Assembly: GCA_900095095.1 (NCBI GenBank)
Contig: FMBT01000316.1
Span: 1 to 64,000, forward strand
Origin: Fragilariopsis cylindrus CCMP1102
Lineage: Eukaryota > Bacillariophyta > Bacillariophyceae > Bacillariales > Bacillariaceae
Direction: 5' to 3'
Length of the DNA: 64,000 nt
The notes beneath the pieces are model-generated. The model had not been told where the DNA came from and did not search any database. It saw nothing but the letters and a program-made list of their open reading frames with translations. How positions within the stretch are numbered: position 1 is the stretch's first letter; each line of letters begins with the position of its first letter. Positions 44,617 to 55,658 of this stretch are shown here, piece after piece. The position numbers and the translations under genes were made by a program.

Positions 44617-46003
44617 ATGAACCAAAGAGTCAAAACCGAAACAAAAAGATGGCTACATTATGACAACGTAGTACAACAAAAAAACTAAACAAACAACACC
44701 AGTGTGTGTATGTGTATTTGTATGTGTAGGTACACCATTTATGGATGGAAACGAGAAGGAAACCGGATCGTTCCTTGCTTCCCTATTTTTCACTAATACT
44801 TTATATTTAAATCGAGTTTTTTAGGTTCCTTTCCTCTATCTCTTTCTATGTGTGTCTCTATCTCACATCTGGAATATAAAATAAGGAAGGATGAAGTTTT
44901 GCATTCCATCCTCTAGCAAGCTATCTTGTTAAACTAGTATTCTTGTTGCTGTTGCTGTTACTGTTATTTATTATAATTTTTACTTGGGTTAGGTTTGAAA
45001 TTCTCTGATATTGTGGGTCGACGCTGTTACAGCTTGTACTCAAGACATATTGGTACGGTACCCGTTTACCATACTTTATGTATATAATGTTGCTACTCGT
45101 TGTTGCTCCTCTAGGCCGCGCTACCATACATAATACGCGGACAATTTCAAACGTTCGAGCTTCATTTATGATTGATTCTTCGATTCGATTCATTCGGCGC
45201 AAGTATATAGATATAAGGAACGAAACGAACAACCACAGTACGACGTACTGAGTCCAAACAAAACAACGACGAAAACATTGAAATAAAAACGCGGCTCATG
45301 GAATTAAAACCAATGTAAATACAATAATTAAAATTTGGTTGAGATCTTGACAAGCATGCAGCTGTCGTTGATTACCATGCAATGATGACGAAATTGATGT
45401 AAAAGTTTTGCTCACTCCTATAAGCACGATGGTCATTCTAAATGACTTCGCTTCATATTTGTCCATTCATCTATAAAATGGTACAGCACCATTATTATTC
45501 ACCAGCACACATTTTGAACAGAAAGACAACGCACGGTCAGAAGTTATGGGATTACTTCATATGCTAATATTGAACAGTACGTACATAGAGGAATCGAATC
45601 GACCGCGAGGATTCTAGAGGATTATATCAGTAGTCATTCCAAGACAATAGACAATAAGCAATAAAGTAACGACTAGCTACGATCAATAGTAGGCTGGATA
45701 GCAGTTGAACAGTAAATATACAATCCAGAGAGATAATAATCTACAAGGTGATAGTCGAAAGAAAGAACGAAGATGACGACGACAAAACAAGGATGCAGTA
45801 GATCCAAGACAGATACCAATAAACAGATTTTTTTATCACTGACGAACATATACTGAACTAACTTAATATTGGGTGTAAGGCTTTTGTTGGTCCTGCGGCT
45901 TGGCCCTAGTGCCGGCTTCTCGACGCAAGCATTGTAAATTTGATATTATATTTTACTCTATTTTGTTTTATACTATACATTACGTTGTGATCGTTCATTA
46001 ACA
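44617..46003. other. intergenic, no gene seen
   Basis: Spacer between the CRAL-TRIO gene and the next features. Only AT-rich DNA and GAATCGA words (45578-45606). No supported gene. Confidence 0.45.
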
Positions 46004-46281
46004 TCAACATAACAGAGCTGCTTCTGCTTCTACTACTTCTAGTGTTACTGTTACTGTTGTTGCGGTTGTACATGCATTGTCGGTGAAAAGGCAGAAAGAC
46101 TGTTGTTGCGGTTGTACATGCATTGTCGGTGAAAAGTCAGAAAGAGAAATTTCATCGTCGACATTGCCATTGTCATTGTTGTAACCGTAACCGCCACTTG
46201 TGATGAACCCCAGCACAGTAATGTCCACATTTGACTTACTACTTTTGTTTTTTTTACGGTTTTACAGAATGAATGAATCAA
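46004..46281 (-). repeat. 44-bp tandem duplication in a possible short ORF
   Basis: The stretch tgttgttgcggttgtacatg with its 3' extension occurs near 46056-46098 and 46100-46142. It lies in a minus-strand open frame without ATG (46228-46004) that reads DITVLGFITSGGYGYNNDNG. Coding status uncertain. Confidence 0.4.
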
Positions 46282-46563
46282 CTCTTCTACACTTTACTAT
46301 TGCTACACAAGGTGATTACATTTTTCTATAAATGGTGGGTTAATTTTTTTTTGTAATTATTAGTTAATACTATATCTACTATTTCGGCCGTATGTTTCTT
46401 TTCCATTTGGTACAATTTTTTTTTAAATAATAGTGTCTGTGTTTGCACTCATTCTTGTCTCCTTACTCTTGTTTGTATATACTGTATAGTTTTATAGTTA
46501 TATAGTACATATATATTTAACTTCACATTTATTTGTTTGTATACGATAATCATTGTTTTATAT
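46282..46563. other. 3' flank of the minus-strand gene at 46564
   Basis: T-rich DNA, no gene seen. Confidence 0.4.
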
Positions 46564-47430
46564 TCATGCAGCATTCTCTAATGCGGTAACAAGATTTTGA
46601 ATATTGTCTTCTGTAATCTGAAAACTAAGACTATCACGGTTCTGTCCAATTTGGAATGTATAACTTTTAGCATCAACTATGAATTGGCCATCGCCATCCG
46701 TACCGTCAAAAACATTTTCATTAAAATCATTCAAATTAATTACCATTGAACTATCACTGTTAACTATAGATTTTACACCGAGTACAATTGAAAAGTCGCC
46801 GTTAATATTATTACTAACTCCACCCACTGAGGTAGCTGACTGACCATTTACTTGATTATTAACACCACCAAACGCGACTGCTGCACCATCAAATACTGCG
46901 TTGAAATCACCGCCAGTTGCCACACCATACTCAATGGAGCAGCTATTATTTTCACCACCGGAAATTGTACACCCTGTTCTAGAATCAGTTAAATTAAAAT
47001 CAAATTCACCAAACAAGTCCACTCTGTTTGCTTGTCCGCCAGTAATAACAGAGGAGGGAAAACTAGGGCTAATACCGTTATTACCACCACCAGATATTGT
47101 ACTATGTTTACGTATTCCAATCCCGATCGAGTTTAATGTTCCACCTGAAATAGTTGAAAATGCAGAACCAGCAGCATTTGTAAAGCCACCACCACTAACA
47201 GCATAATTCCTGCCTAAGAAACCAAGACCAGCTCGATTATCTTTACCACCATTGACATTACAAAATCTACCTGTTGCGACATTATCTTGTCCTAAAATAA
47301 CAACACTAAATTCCCCCGTTTCGGTTGGAGGCACAAATTGCAGGCTACGCATACTTGCATCCCTATGAGCCACTACCACACCCCATAAGTATGTGATTGA
47401 TAGGATGGCGTAATAATAAAATTTCATCAT
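46564..47430 (-). CDS. secreted YadA-head-like repeat protein (beta-roll)
   Basis: Intact 288-residue frame from ATG 47430. A signal peptide (MMKFYYYAILSITYLWGVVVA) precedes a repeat body with the consensus x-I-S-G-G-x-x-N-x-x-x-G: AVSGGGFTNAAGSAFSTISG, STISGGGNNGIS, SVITGGQANRV, CTISGGENNSC, GVATGGDFNAV, AVAFGGVNNQVNG, TSVGGVSNNING. Such S/T-x-S-G-G-x-x-N units build the left-handed beta-roll of YadA-type trimeric autotransporter heads and occur in many bacterial surface proteins. The last 60 residues (FIVDAKSYTFQIGQ...) are non-repetitive. In a eukaryote it is probably extracellular. A bacterial origin by transfer is inference. Confidence 0.72.
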   Translation of the reverse strand: MMKFYYYAILSITYLWGVVVAHRDASMRSLQFVPPTETGEFSVVILGQDNVATGRFCNVNGGKDNRAGLGFLGRNYAVSGGGFTNAAGSAFSTISGGTLNSIGIGIRKHSTISGGGNNGISPSFPSSVITGGQANRVDLFGEFDFNLTDSRTGCTISGGENNSCSIEYGVATGGDFNAVFDGAAVAFGGVNNQVNGQSATSVGGVSNNINGDFSIVLGVKSIVNSDSSMVINLNDFNENVFDGTDGDGQFIVDAKSYTFQIGQNRDSLSFQITEDNIQNLVTALENAA

Positions 47431-48326
47431 GATTGTTGTTGTTTAGTCTACTGTATTCCTGTTTTTTACAGTTTTTTAACCTTTGATTTCGGCTTGTTAT
47501 GATGAAATTTTAAACAATAGTGAAGAGAACGGTAATATCAAAGGCTTGGCAAAGGTATTTGATTTGGAAGATTATTATCAAACATTATTATTTACATTCG
47601 TTGCATGTGATGAACTACGGTATTGAACTACTACTAACTTTTACAGCCTCCTAATGTGTTGTTTTTCAAATGAAAAAATAGGTAAAGAGTGCGCAATCGT
47701 ACCCAATGCGCGATATTGAATAGTAACAAATATGCTTCGAGTACTAGAAGGTTTCAATTTAGCTATATTATATTATTTTCTAACTGAGTCGCATCGTGAT
47801 CGAAATTTCATGACCTTAAATGAGTCGCGGGAATCTAATTAGGGTAAAGGCCCAATAAATACACAACTTACTTTAATATAATTTTTTTATTCTTTATGAA
47901 GTTTTTCCTATTGACTTGATAGTAATTAAAAAGATTTTAACGCGTTTTGGAAATTTTACGAATAAGAGTGTTTTTTTTTAGGCCCAAGATCATCGCTGTG
48001 TAGCAAGCAATGAAAGAATGTTTTGTGTCAAAAGATTGGCCGAGGCAATAAATCGAGTCGAATAATTCGAGTCGAGTGAGTCAAGTGAGTCGAGTGAGTC
48101 GAGTCACTCAAATCAAATCAAATCAAATCAAATCGGAGAAGTAAGAGGACGAAGAGAGAAAAAGATTTAAAAATAGACAACACAAGAACACAACACAACA
48201 ATAACTTTATTGTTGTTAACGTAAGTTACTGGAGAAGAAAAAGAAGAAGAAGAAGAAGAAGAAGTGGTAGATTCCACAGCAATAGTAGTAGTATTAGCAT
48301 TAGTATTAGCAGTAATAGTTGTTGCG
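47431..48326. other. divergent promoter region with short repeats
   Basis: Contains GAGTCGAGT/CAAAT repeats (about 48050-48135) and an AAG run (about 48238-48262) ahead of the phosphatase-kinase gene. No gene seen. Confidence 0.45.
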
Positions 48327-51300
48327 ATGGAGGAAAAAGACACAGTAATGACTACGTCAGCTACTACTACTACAGCTACTACTGCAGCAGCAGCAGCAGC
48401 AGCAACAACAGAGAGTAATAAAGTGAACGGACAGCAGGATGACTACATGAACAATAAAGCAGATCCGAACAATAACAACAACGTGAATAATAACAATTAT
48501 GATTATGATAATGCTGCAGTAGTGAATGTGAATGTGAATATGAATGAAAGTAGTAAGAAACCTCGTCTACTACCACCACTACCACTACCACCACCACCAC
48601 ACAAACTACCACTACCACCACTACTAGACGAAGAGGAACGTTTAACTACAATTCAAAAATGGATTGCACAACCAATTGATAAATTACGTGATGTAACAAC
48701 GGGTATATTTCAGGATCCATATCCAGCATCCATTATAATTGAAAATAATACGAATAGAAATGACAATAATATAGACGATAATAATGAGGATGATGATTAC
48801 GATAATACTGGTATCTTAATTGGTAATAAATATCATGCCTCCGATATACAACATTTATTACAATTAGGTGTCACAGCTGTATTAAATTGTGCCTCAGGTG
48901 GTATTGCACAATTACCGGTCGAGGAATTAAAACAAAATGGTATTATATATGGTTTTACAAATGTACGACAAGGTACGTTGTACGTTGATGTTGACGTTGA
49001 GTCTAGTTGAACGTCGACGTTGACGTTGACGTTGAGTTCAGTTTAGTCGAATCCAGTCCAGTCCACTCCACGCCACTCAGTGCGAGATGTGTTTGTACGC
49101 TTACTTACTTACTTGCTTACTAACCTTTCACCTACTTTAATGCGTTACGTTACCGTACATCCCCCCCTGCATTCTCAATTCAATTCCAACGTAACAGATG
49201 ATTTGAAATATCCAATTTTACACGAATTAGTATTGCTACCGCCATCATCGAATAAAGAAGGAGAAGCAGAAGACGACAACAAAGCTGGAACTACTACTAC
49301 TGCTACTAGTACTCCATTAAATAATTTAATTGCCAGTCAACATCTAAAAGTGGCAAAAACAATGTATATCGAAGAAGTCTTAAAAAAAAAAGGTAAAATA
49401 TTATTTTTTTGTGTCGCTGGACAAAATAGATCCGCAACATTAGCATTATCGGTATTATTATTACATGGTAAATACGACTTAAATATCTTATGTCAAAGTT
49501 GTTATTTGACAAGATCCTTTATATTAGAAAATTTAGGATTCCAAAAACAATTAATACAATTAGAATATTATTTATTATGTCAAAAAGCAAAAGCAAAAAA
49601 AGATGGTATGAATAATAAAAAAAGTGTTAGAAAACGATATGGGAATGGTAAAGGTATGACAATGTATTCACATGGTGACTATACAGATGATGATGCTGTA
49701 TTGGCAGCTAATAAAGGCAATATGATCTTGACGAGAACAATGAGTTATGATGACAGTATAGCGTCATCGTCCTGTCAAAGTTCCATGCCAAGATCAACTT
49801 CACAACAATCTTTTACAAGAATCGCACCCACAACACCAAACGGATTACTTATTACTACTACAGGTGAAGCTACTACTACAGATGCTACTCGTACTACTAC
49901 TAATGATACACGTAAATATGTTGAAATTGAATTATTAATACCAGGATTATGTACAATGGAAGCCTATATACCTGTACCATCGACAATCATCGAAGTGAAA
50001 AAAATATTAGTGGATTATGCGAATACTTATTTATTAAAAAGTGAACAACGTACAGTGGCTAAATCATGGATTGTCTTAGCCACATTTGGTCATAATCCCA
50101 TGTATGATTTACCATTAGAAGATGAAGCCATTGAAAAATCGATACAATTATATCGATTAGAAAATATGTTTCATTTAAAGACTGCGGCTGCTGAAATAAC
50201 TAAACCAACAACTGCAACAACTGCAACTGAAACAACTGAAACAACAACAACAACAGTACAAGTACCGGTAGTTGTAGGAGCCACAAAAAATGCAAATAAC
50301 AATGATACATCAACCAAGAATGTAGGTGCTGATACTGCTACACCATCATCGTCACAAGTTGTTGATAATAATGATCGAATTGTATTTTGGACATCCAAAT
50401 GCAGATTTGCTTTAGTAATATTTTCTGTATACACTGGCAGTAGTAGTAGTGGGGAAGATGAGGATACTAACAACGATGATGATGCAACAAATAAATGTAC
50501 TACTACTAGCAGAAGGTACCAAGAACCATGGACGTTCCAGCATCAAGAACGTCCTGGTGCACCAGCCACACTACTTGCGAATACATTAATATCAACACAC
50601 TTACGTGGATGGGATTTCTGTGATGGACAAGCATACGCATCAAAGGAACCAATTGTATTTAGTTTTTCACCAGAAGGTGCTTCTGATAAAAGACAATTTA
50701 TGAAAATATCCACATGTTCCCAAGAATCACAACAATTTGAAGCACCAGGTGAAGGTGGTATATTAGGTACGTCGTTACGTTGATAGTCTGATGAGAATAT
50801 GAATAGTATAGTGTTTGAGGAGCAATAATACAATGCAACTCGTGGGATGATGTTCGTGGTTTATCACTATATTTCCATATCTAATCACATCTTTTTTGTT
50901 TCTTCCTTTCATCGTGTTTGTGCTTGTATTATTATAGGTATGGGTGCCAATGCTATTGTCCATCGTGTTGAATTACAATCAACATCCCCTAAATCATTTG
51001 CAAGTACTACTACTAGAATTGATACAACTACTAATACTGAAGAACGGAAAGAAAAGGAAGAAGAACAAGAACTCTTCTGGGATGCGGCAGTGAAACGTCC
51101 GTTCTCATTGAGTAAAATGTTATCATCATTAAAATCAAGTAGTGAGGCTGGATTAGCAAAGCGATTACGTTTATTAGCACATTCATCATTATTAAATAGT
51201 GATGGACGCGTTCTATACTTTTATGGATTAGGTGTTGCATTGTCCTCCAATGCGTACCAACCAACAGAATATAAATTTGAAGCATGCATACTTGCACGGT

Positions 51301-52215
51301 ATGAAGAAGAATTTTCAACATATACTATGAAAAAATTTATGATTGACTACACATCTACAATAACAACACCGCCGCCAATAACACCATTATTGCCATCGTC
51401 CGCTACTGCTACTGATAACGACTGGAGGAAGGACTTCTCATTGATTAGTGTTAAAGTACTATTGGTTAGTTTATTAAATGCATTCCGTGACTTAACATTA
51501 ATGGGTGTCCAAGCATTTGATTTTAATCATTTAGGGAATGTCTTGGTCAGTCGTGACCATCAAAGTGTTAAATTATTAGATATTGATGGTGATTCACGTG
51601 GTAGCATCCAATTGTCTGAATATATGATAAATAATAATAGTAGTGATAATGGAGGCGGTAACGGGGGTGAACACAGCAGCAACAAAACAACAGTGTCTAG
51701 ACGTCCAAGTATTCTGCTACATAAACCTAGTTTAGATATAGATTTGAATGCTGTATTACCAACGGTCGTCCAACAATTGTTATTAGGAAAAGGTCGTGGT
51801 ACAGGATTTGTTGTGGATACCAAATCAATGATATGGAGATTACCTCCAATAGAAGCAAAAGAATTGATTGGAAAAACTGTTAATGAAAATTTTGGTCCAC
51901 TTACTGATAGTCATATGGCAAAAGTTGTTGAATGGTTCTATGCAATGTTAAAGAAACAACCACCGGTAAGTGTTGTCCTAGTGACTTGTTACTAAATTAT
52001 AAATCACTCACGCGTAGATATACGCGAACGTGTGTGAAAGCTTGTTCTGTTATTTGTAATCATATGTGCAGATATACATGCACGTGTGTGAAAGCTTGTC
52101 CTGTTGTTTGCATATTTCTAATCCTTTTCGTATTCTATAATGTGCATAGTGGGGAAATTGGACGCATGATATCTACGATGCTATGAGATGCATCGATCAT
52201 CTACCCATAAGATAA
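48327..52215 (+). CDS. dual-specificity phosphatase-like domain fused to a kinase-like domain
   Basis: Four exons: 48327-48972, 49198-50766, 50938-51965 and 52150-52215; introns 225, 171 and 184 bp. The joined reading is intact at 1102 residues. After a low-complexity start (poly-Ala, Asn-rich, Pro-rich) come DKLRDVTTGIF and VTAVLNCASGG, typical of a DSP front. The loop is FFC287-VAGQN-R293-S, a C-x5-R signature, but Phe replaces the usual His before Cys. A beta-grasp-looking segment follows (VEIELLIPGLCTMEAYIPVP). The third part has a Gly loop (GILGMGANAIVHRV, about 736-749), a candidate Lys (VKRP, K791), a D933-F-N-H-L-G-N-V catalytic-loop-like motif and LLD953-IDGDS as a DFG equivalent. 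The last exon gives WGNWTHDIYDAM. Activities of both halves are untested inference. Confidence 0.75.
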
Positions 52216-52974
52216 AAAAATGAAATTATATACAATAAGCAATGGATGACAAGTGCGGAATCATCATAGAAATACAGTCTACTGTATAACAGAATTTTTG
52301 AAATTTTACATTCGTTTTTTTTGTATGTTATATGTGGTCCAAAAAGGATAGGTAACTACAGTAGTAATGTTCAGTTGAAAAAAATGCGCAAATATTTGTA
52401 CGACGACTTTAACGCGACGCGCGGATCGTTGCGCACCCCGTACATACAATTATTGCCCCTGATCTCAAGCCAGAAGCGCTTTAAAATCCGAGTTTCTCCG
52501 TCGAGCATAGCAGTGTTGTACGTATTATATCAATGAAGCCAAACATTTAAACAATAACAACCAAAAGAAAATTCTTTTGGCATTTAACGCCATGATAATA
52601 TCAAAAAATGTCAAGGAATGAAGTTTACATAACTACAAGAACAAAGAAATATTCTGACGCATTTACATCTTCTCTCTCCTCCGTCCTCTCTCCTCTCTCT
52701 CTAGCTAGAGCTAGCTATGCGGTAGAGATTACAAGAGAAGAAGCGGAGAACAAGTACCCCTGATAATATTATTCAGTGATTTCTTCCGATCCAGTTTTCA
52801 GAGGTTCGCAAAAAAAAAAGAAAAAAAAGCACACAAAGATTATCAAAACCACCATTGATAACGCATAGATTTGTCTACCATTAAAACGTGTTCTAACTTT
52901 GTACGGTATCACCGAGTGAGTGGTTCGATAGAAAGGTCAGGAAGTATATAATTTAACTAAAAAAAAGGGTAGAA
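52216..52974. other. intergenic, no gene seen
   Basis: AT-rich DNA with a CT run near 52672-52705. It carries the 3' end of the phosphatase-kinase and the promoter of the following gene. No gene is supported. Confidence 0.45.
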
Positions 52975-54051
52975 ATGACACTAGTAGAAGACGAGGGACG
53001 ATTAGCCGTTGATTTTTCACTGAAATTAGAACAAGAAAAAAGCTTAGATTTGGAGAAAGGAATCCATGACGACAATGATAACAATCATAAGGAAGAAGAA
53101 GATGATGTAGGAGTAGAATTTGACTCAAGTATGGTCAATAAAAGTACTATGAAATCAACAATAAGACAATCTTTCTTCTATCTTTCACCTAAAAGTTGTG
53201 TTGTTACGCAAAACCAACAAGAAAAGGAAACGTTTCCACTTAAAAATAGTGTTTACAGTTTAATTATTATCACACCAATTTTTTCATTAGCATTTTTGGT
53301 ATCAATGTATTGGATACTTTTGAAGTATCTATTATTTGCTATGCTACTTCCAAATACGAACGAAGAAGGAACGTTTAAGGTTCCACATAACAGACCATTG
53401 CTTATTGCGAAATTCTTATTAATACCGGTAAGTTTTCATACGTACATATTGTATTGTATTGTACCGTTTCTTTTTCTTCTTCCGTTTTTGCTATGCTGTC
53501 AAAAAAGCGCCCATACACATGTATTTATCGATCAATCATACTTAATATAGGTTAATATTGGTATGCAAACAGATTTGATTCATGCAGTATCAGCTATCGG
53601 TCGTATCAAATATGATCCGGCAATGTCACGGATTGCAAAGAATGCAACCCATTTTAAATATAACCTATCACTTGCATTGCAATTAATTGATGGGATTTTA
53701 AGTTTAGCTGTTAATGTTGCTGTCATGATGCGTACGGATGAATTATTAAGTATATTTTTAAACTTTGCCAGTTTACATTTCCTACAGGAAATTGATATAT
53801 GTGGATATGAACTTATCGAGAAAGGTTTTTTTGGTCGAACAATGGAAATTTGGTGTGATATTGTAAGACAAATCGAATTGCCGCGTCGGCAAAGTGATAA
53901 GTGGTTGCATAAAATTACTACTTCACTTTTCTTTGGTACAGCTCTTGTGCTTCTCATCACTTATGGAGTAATCGTATATTCAATTTATGGTCCATCTAAA
54001 AGTGACTGTGTCTTTCATACTTGTTACGTTGATGATGACGCGCTATGGTGA
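52975..54051 (+). CDS. diatom multi-pass membrane protein of unknown function
   Basis: Two exons, 52975-53427 and 53551-54051, intron 123 bp (GTAAGT, phase 0); 317 residues. An acidic N-terminal 70 residues is followed by a hydrophobic segment (about 98-125, LIIITPIFSLAFLVSMYWIL). After the splice: QTDLIHAVSAIGRIKYDP, ILSLAVNVAVMMRTDELLSI, FLNFASLHFLQEIDICGYEL, EKGFFGRTMEIWCDIVRQIE and a second segment near residue 280 (FFGTALVLLITYGVIVYSI). I recognise the core from a large diatom family without a known function, where full members have a longer C-terminal region. Here the gene stops soon after the last membrane segment, so it may be truncated. Confidence 0.68.
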
Positions 54052-54344
54052 CCGAATAGTATCTATTTGTCTTTGTTTACTATGTGATAAAGAGACTCGG
54101 AGTAGTCCAGCAAAAGATATGCACAACGCCACGTTTGCCTAATAATATCAGTTCTACAGATATATACTTATAATCTATCTATACTTGTCTGGTACTTTTT
54201 CAGGGTTTTATGGATTATTTTTGATGAATCACGTTAGGATGAAGCAAATGAATCAAATTAAATACTGGATGAATGAATCATTCTTTCAATCGTACCTTTT
54301 CCGTTCGAGTAGTTTGCATGTTTACCTTATTGTGATAGCCAATA

Positions 54345-54637
54345 ATGATAACGCGTAATTCCTTCCTACTGATGCATCACTTCCACCCCCCATACCCTGC
54401 AATCATTGTTGGAGGAACTGGAGGGTACGTTTACCACAGTATGCTATGCTAGTTTATGTTACGTTGAGAATAATACCGAAACGTCATCATAGTCATGACA
54501 TGCATTTCATTAAAATATAATGTATTTCTTTTCCTACTTTTCTTATCTTAAGTTTTGAAGGTATTGAAGGAGCAGTATACATTGCAACCATCTTTTGGCA
54601 CTACCGTCCAATCATCAATGCGACTTTTAAGGTGTAA
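54345..54637 (+). CDS. dirigent/allene-oxide-cyclase-barrel fragment
   Basis: Two short exons, 54345-54424 and 54553-54637, join cleanly (donor GTACGT, acceptor TTAAG, G-G-T codon across the splice). The product is about 54 residues: it starts MITRNSFLLMHHFHPPYPA and continues IIVGGTGGFEGIEGAVYIAT, ending in a stop at 54635-54637. The element GGTG.FEG.EG.V matches the end of the eight-stranded barrel of dirigent and allene oxide cyclase proteins. A whole barrel needs about 150 more residues upstream, none of which was found before 54345. So this is either a 3' remnant or the last exons of a gene whose front is missing. Confidence 0.45.
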
Positions 54638-55658
54638 GCTTCGAATTGTTAGGGTGGTGCGCCTAAGTTGAAGTTTTCCTAGAGAAATTGAATCTTGATA
54701 GGCACTACGTAGCTCGTGAAGAGGAGCAACTTAGTCACTATCTTTTGTTCCAACTCAAATGACTACACAGTATTTCTACTATGCTGATTCTGCACTTGTC
54801 ATCCATTAGCTGGCTGTATTTCAAACAGGGTTAGAATATTTATCAGGATATATTATATTCATTTTATCTAGACATGATTTAATTTTTCCGCGTTATTTTG
54901 ACATGATTTAGTTCTTCCGCGTAATTTCGTATCAAAACACACACTTTAAGAGCATATATTTCCCCTTATTTGGTTGCATTTGTACATGGCTAGTTAGTAC
55001 TTCGAAGTAGTAGATTGTACCATACAGTACTCTACCAAGTACAGTACAAGAAGAACATGCTGTGCGTACTACACTACCTGGTAGGACTACTGTACTTTAC
55101 TTCATACGGTAGTAAGTAGAAATATAATTGAATCACGAACGATTTTACTTCATGCAGTACTGTAGTAGATAATTAAATCACGAACTAATAAATTTTCATT
55201 CGTGATCGATCACCTCTCAAACGTGGATTAATTGAGTGGTGTCAAAGAACAAAGGAGGAGATCCCCTCCAAACAAGAAATGCACGACTGTTGACACGACG
55301 CGTCGATTTTGATATTTAAATGTATTTATTTTGTGATTGGCATGATGTGATTTTTTTATTCTTGACGCCAACAAACATTCTTGCATTCTTGCATTTTATT
55401 GCGTGAGCCATTTCGAAGTTCGCTCTTTCTTTCTCACGCCTTGCTTCTTGTACAGTATGAGAGAGCGACTGTCGAAGGATTGATTGGGTTCTTCTTATCT
55501 TTTCTTTCCATAAAAGAAAGAAAATCCAATAACAAAGAACAAGCAACGAGAAATATCAAAATCAAGAACAAAGAAATTATTGTAAAAAGGAAAGCAGAGT
55601 AAGAGGAAGAAACAGAGTGAGAAAGTAGAATTACACTATACGTGTACTAATTTGAATC
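54638..55658. other. intergenic, no gene seen
   Basis: AT-rich DNA with several TAGTAC/GTACTA words (about 54995-55110). Promoter side of the flavoenzyme gene. Confidence 0.45.

Noticed and set aside
48264-48326. Signal-like start (STAIVVVLALVLAVIVVA) before the phosphatase-kinase
   Set aside because: The frame starts with GTG and no ATG precedes it; the ATG at 48327 is the first real start. A translation from GTG would be needed for a membrane form.
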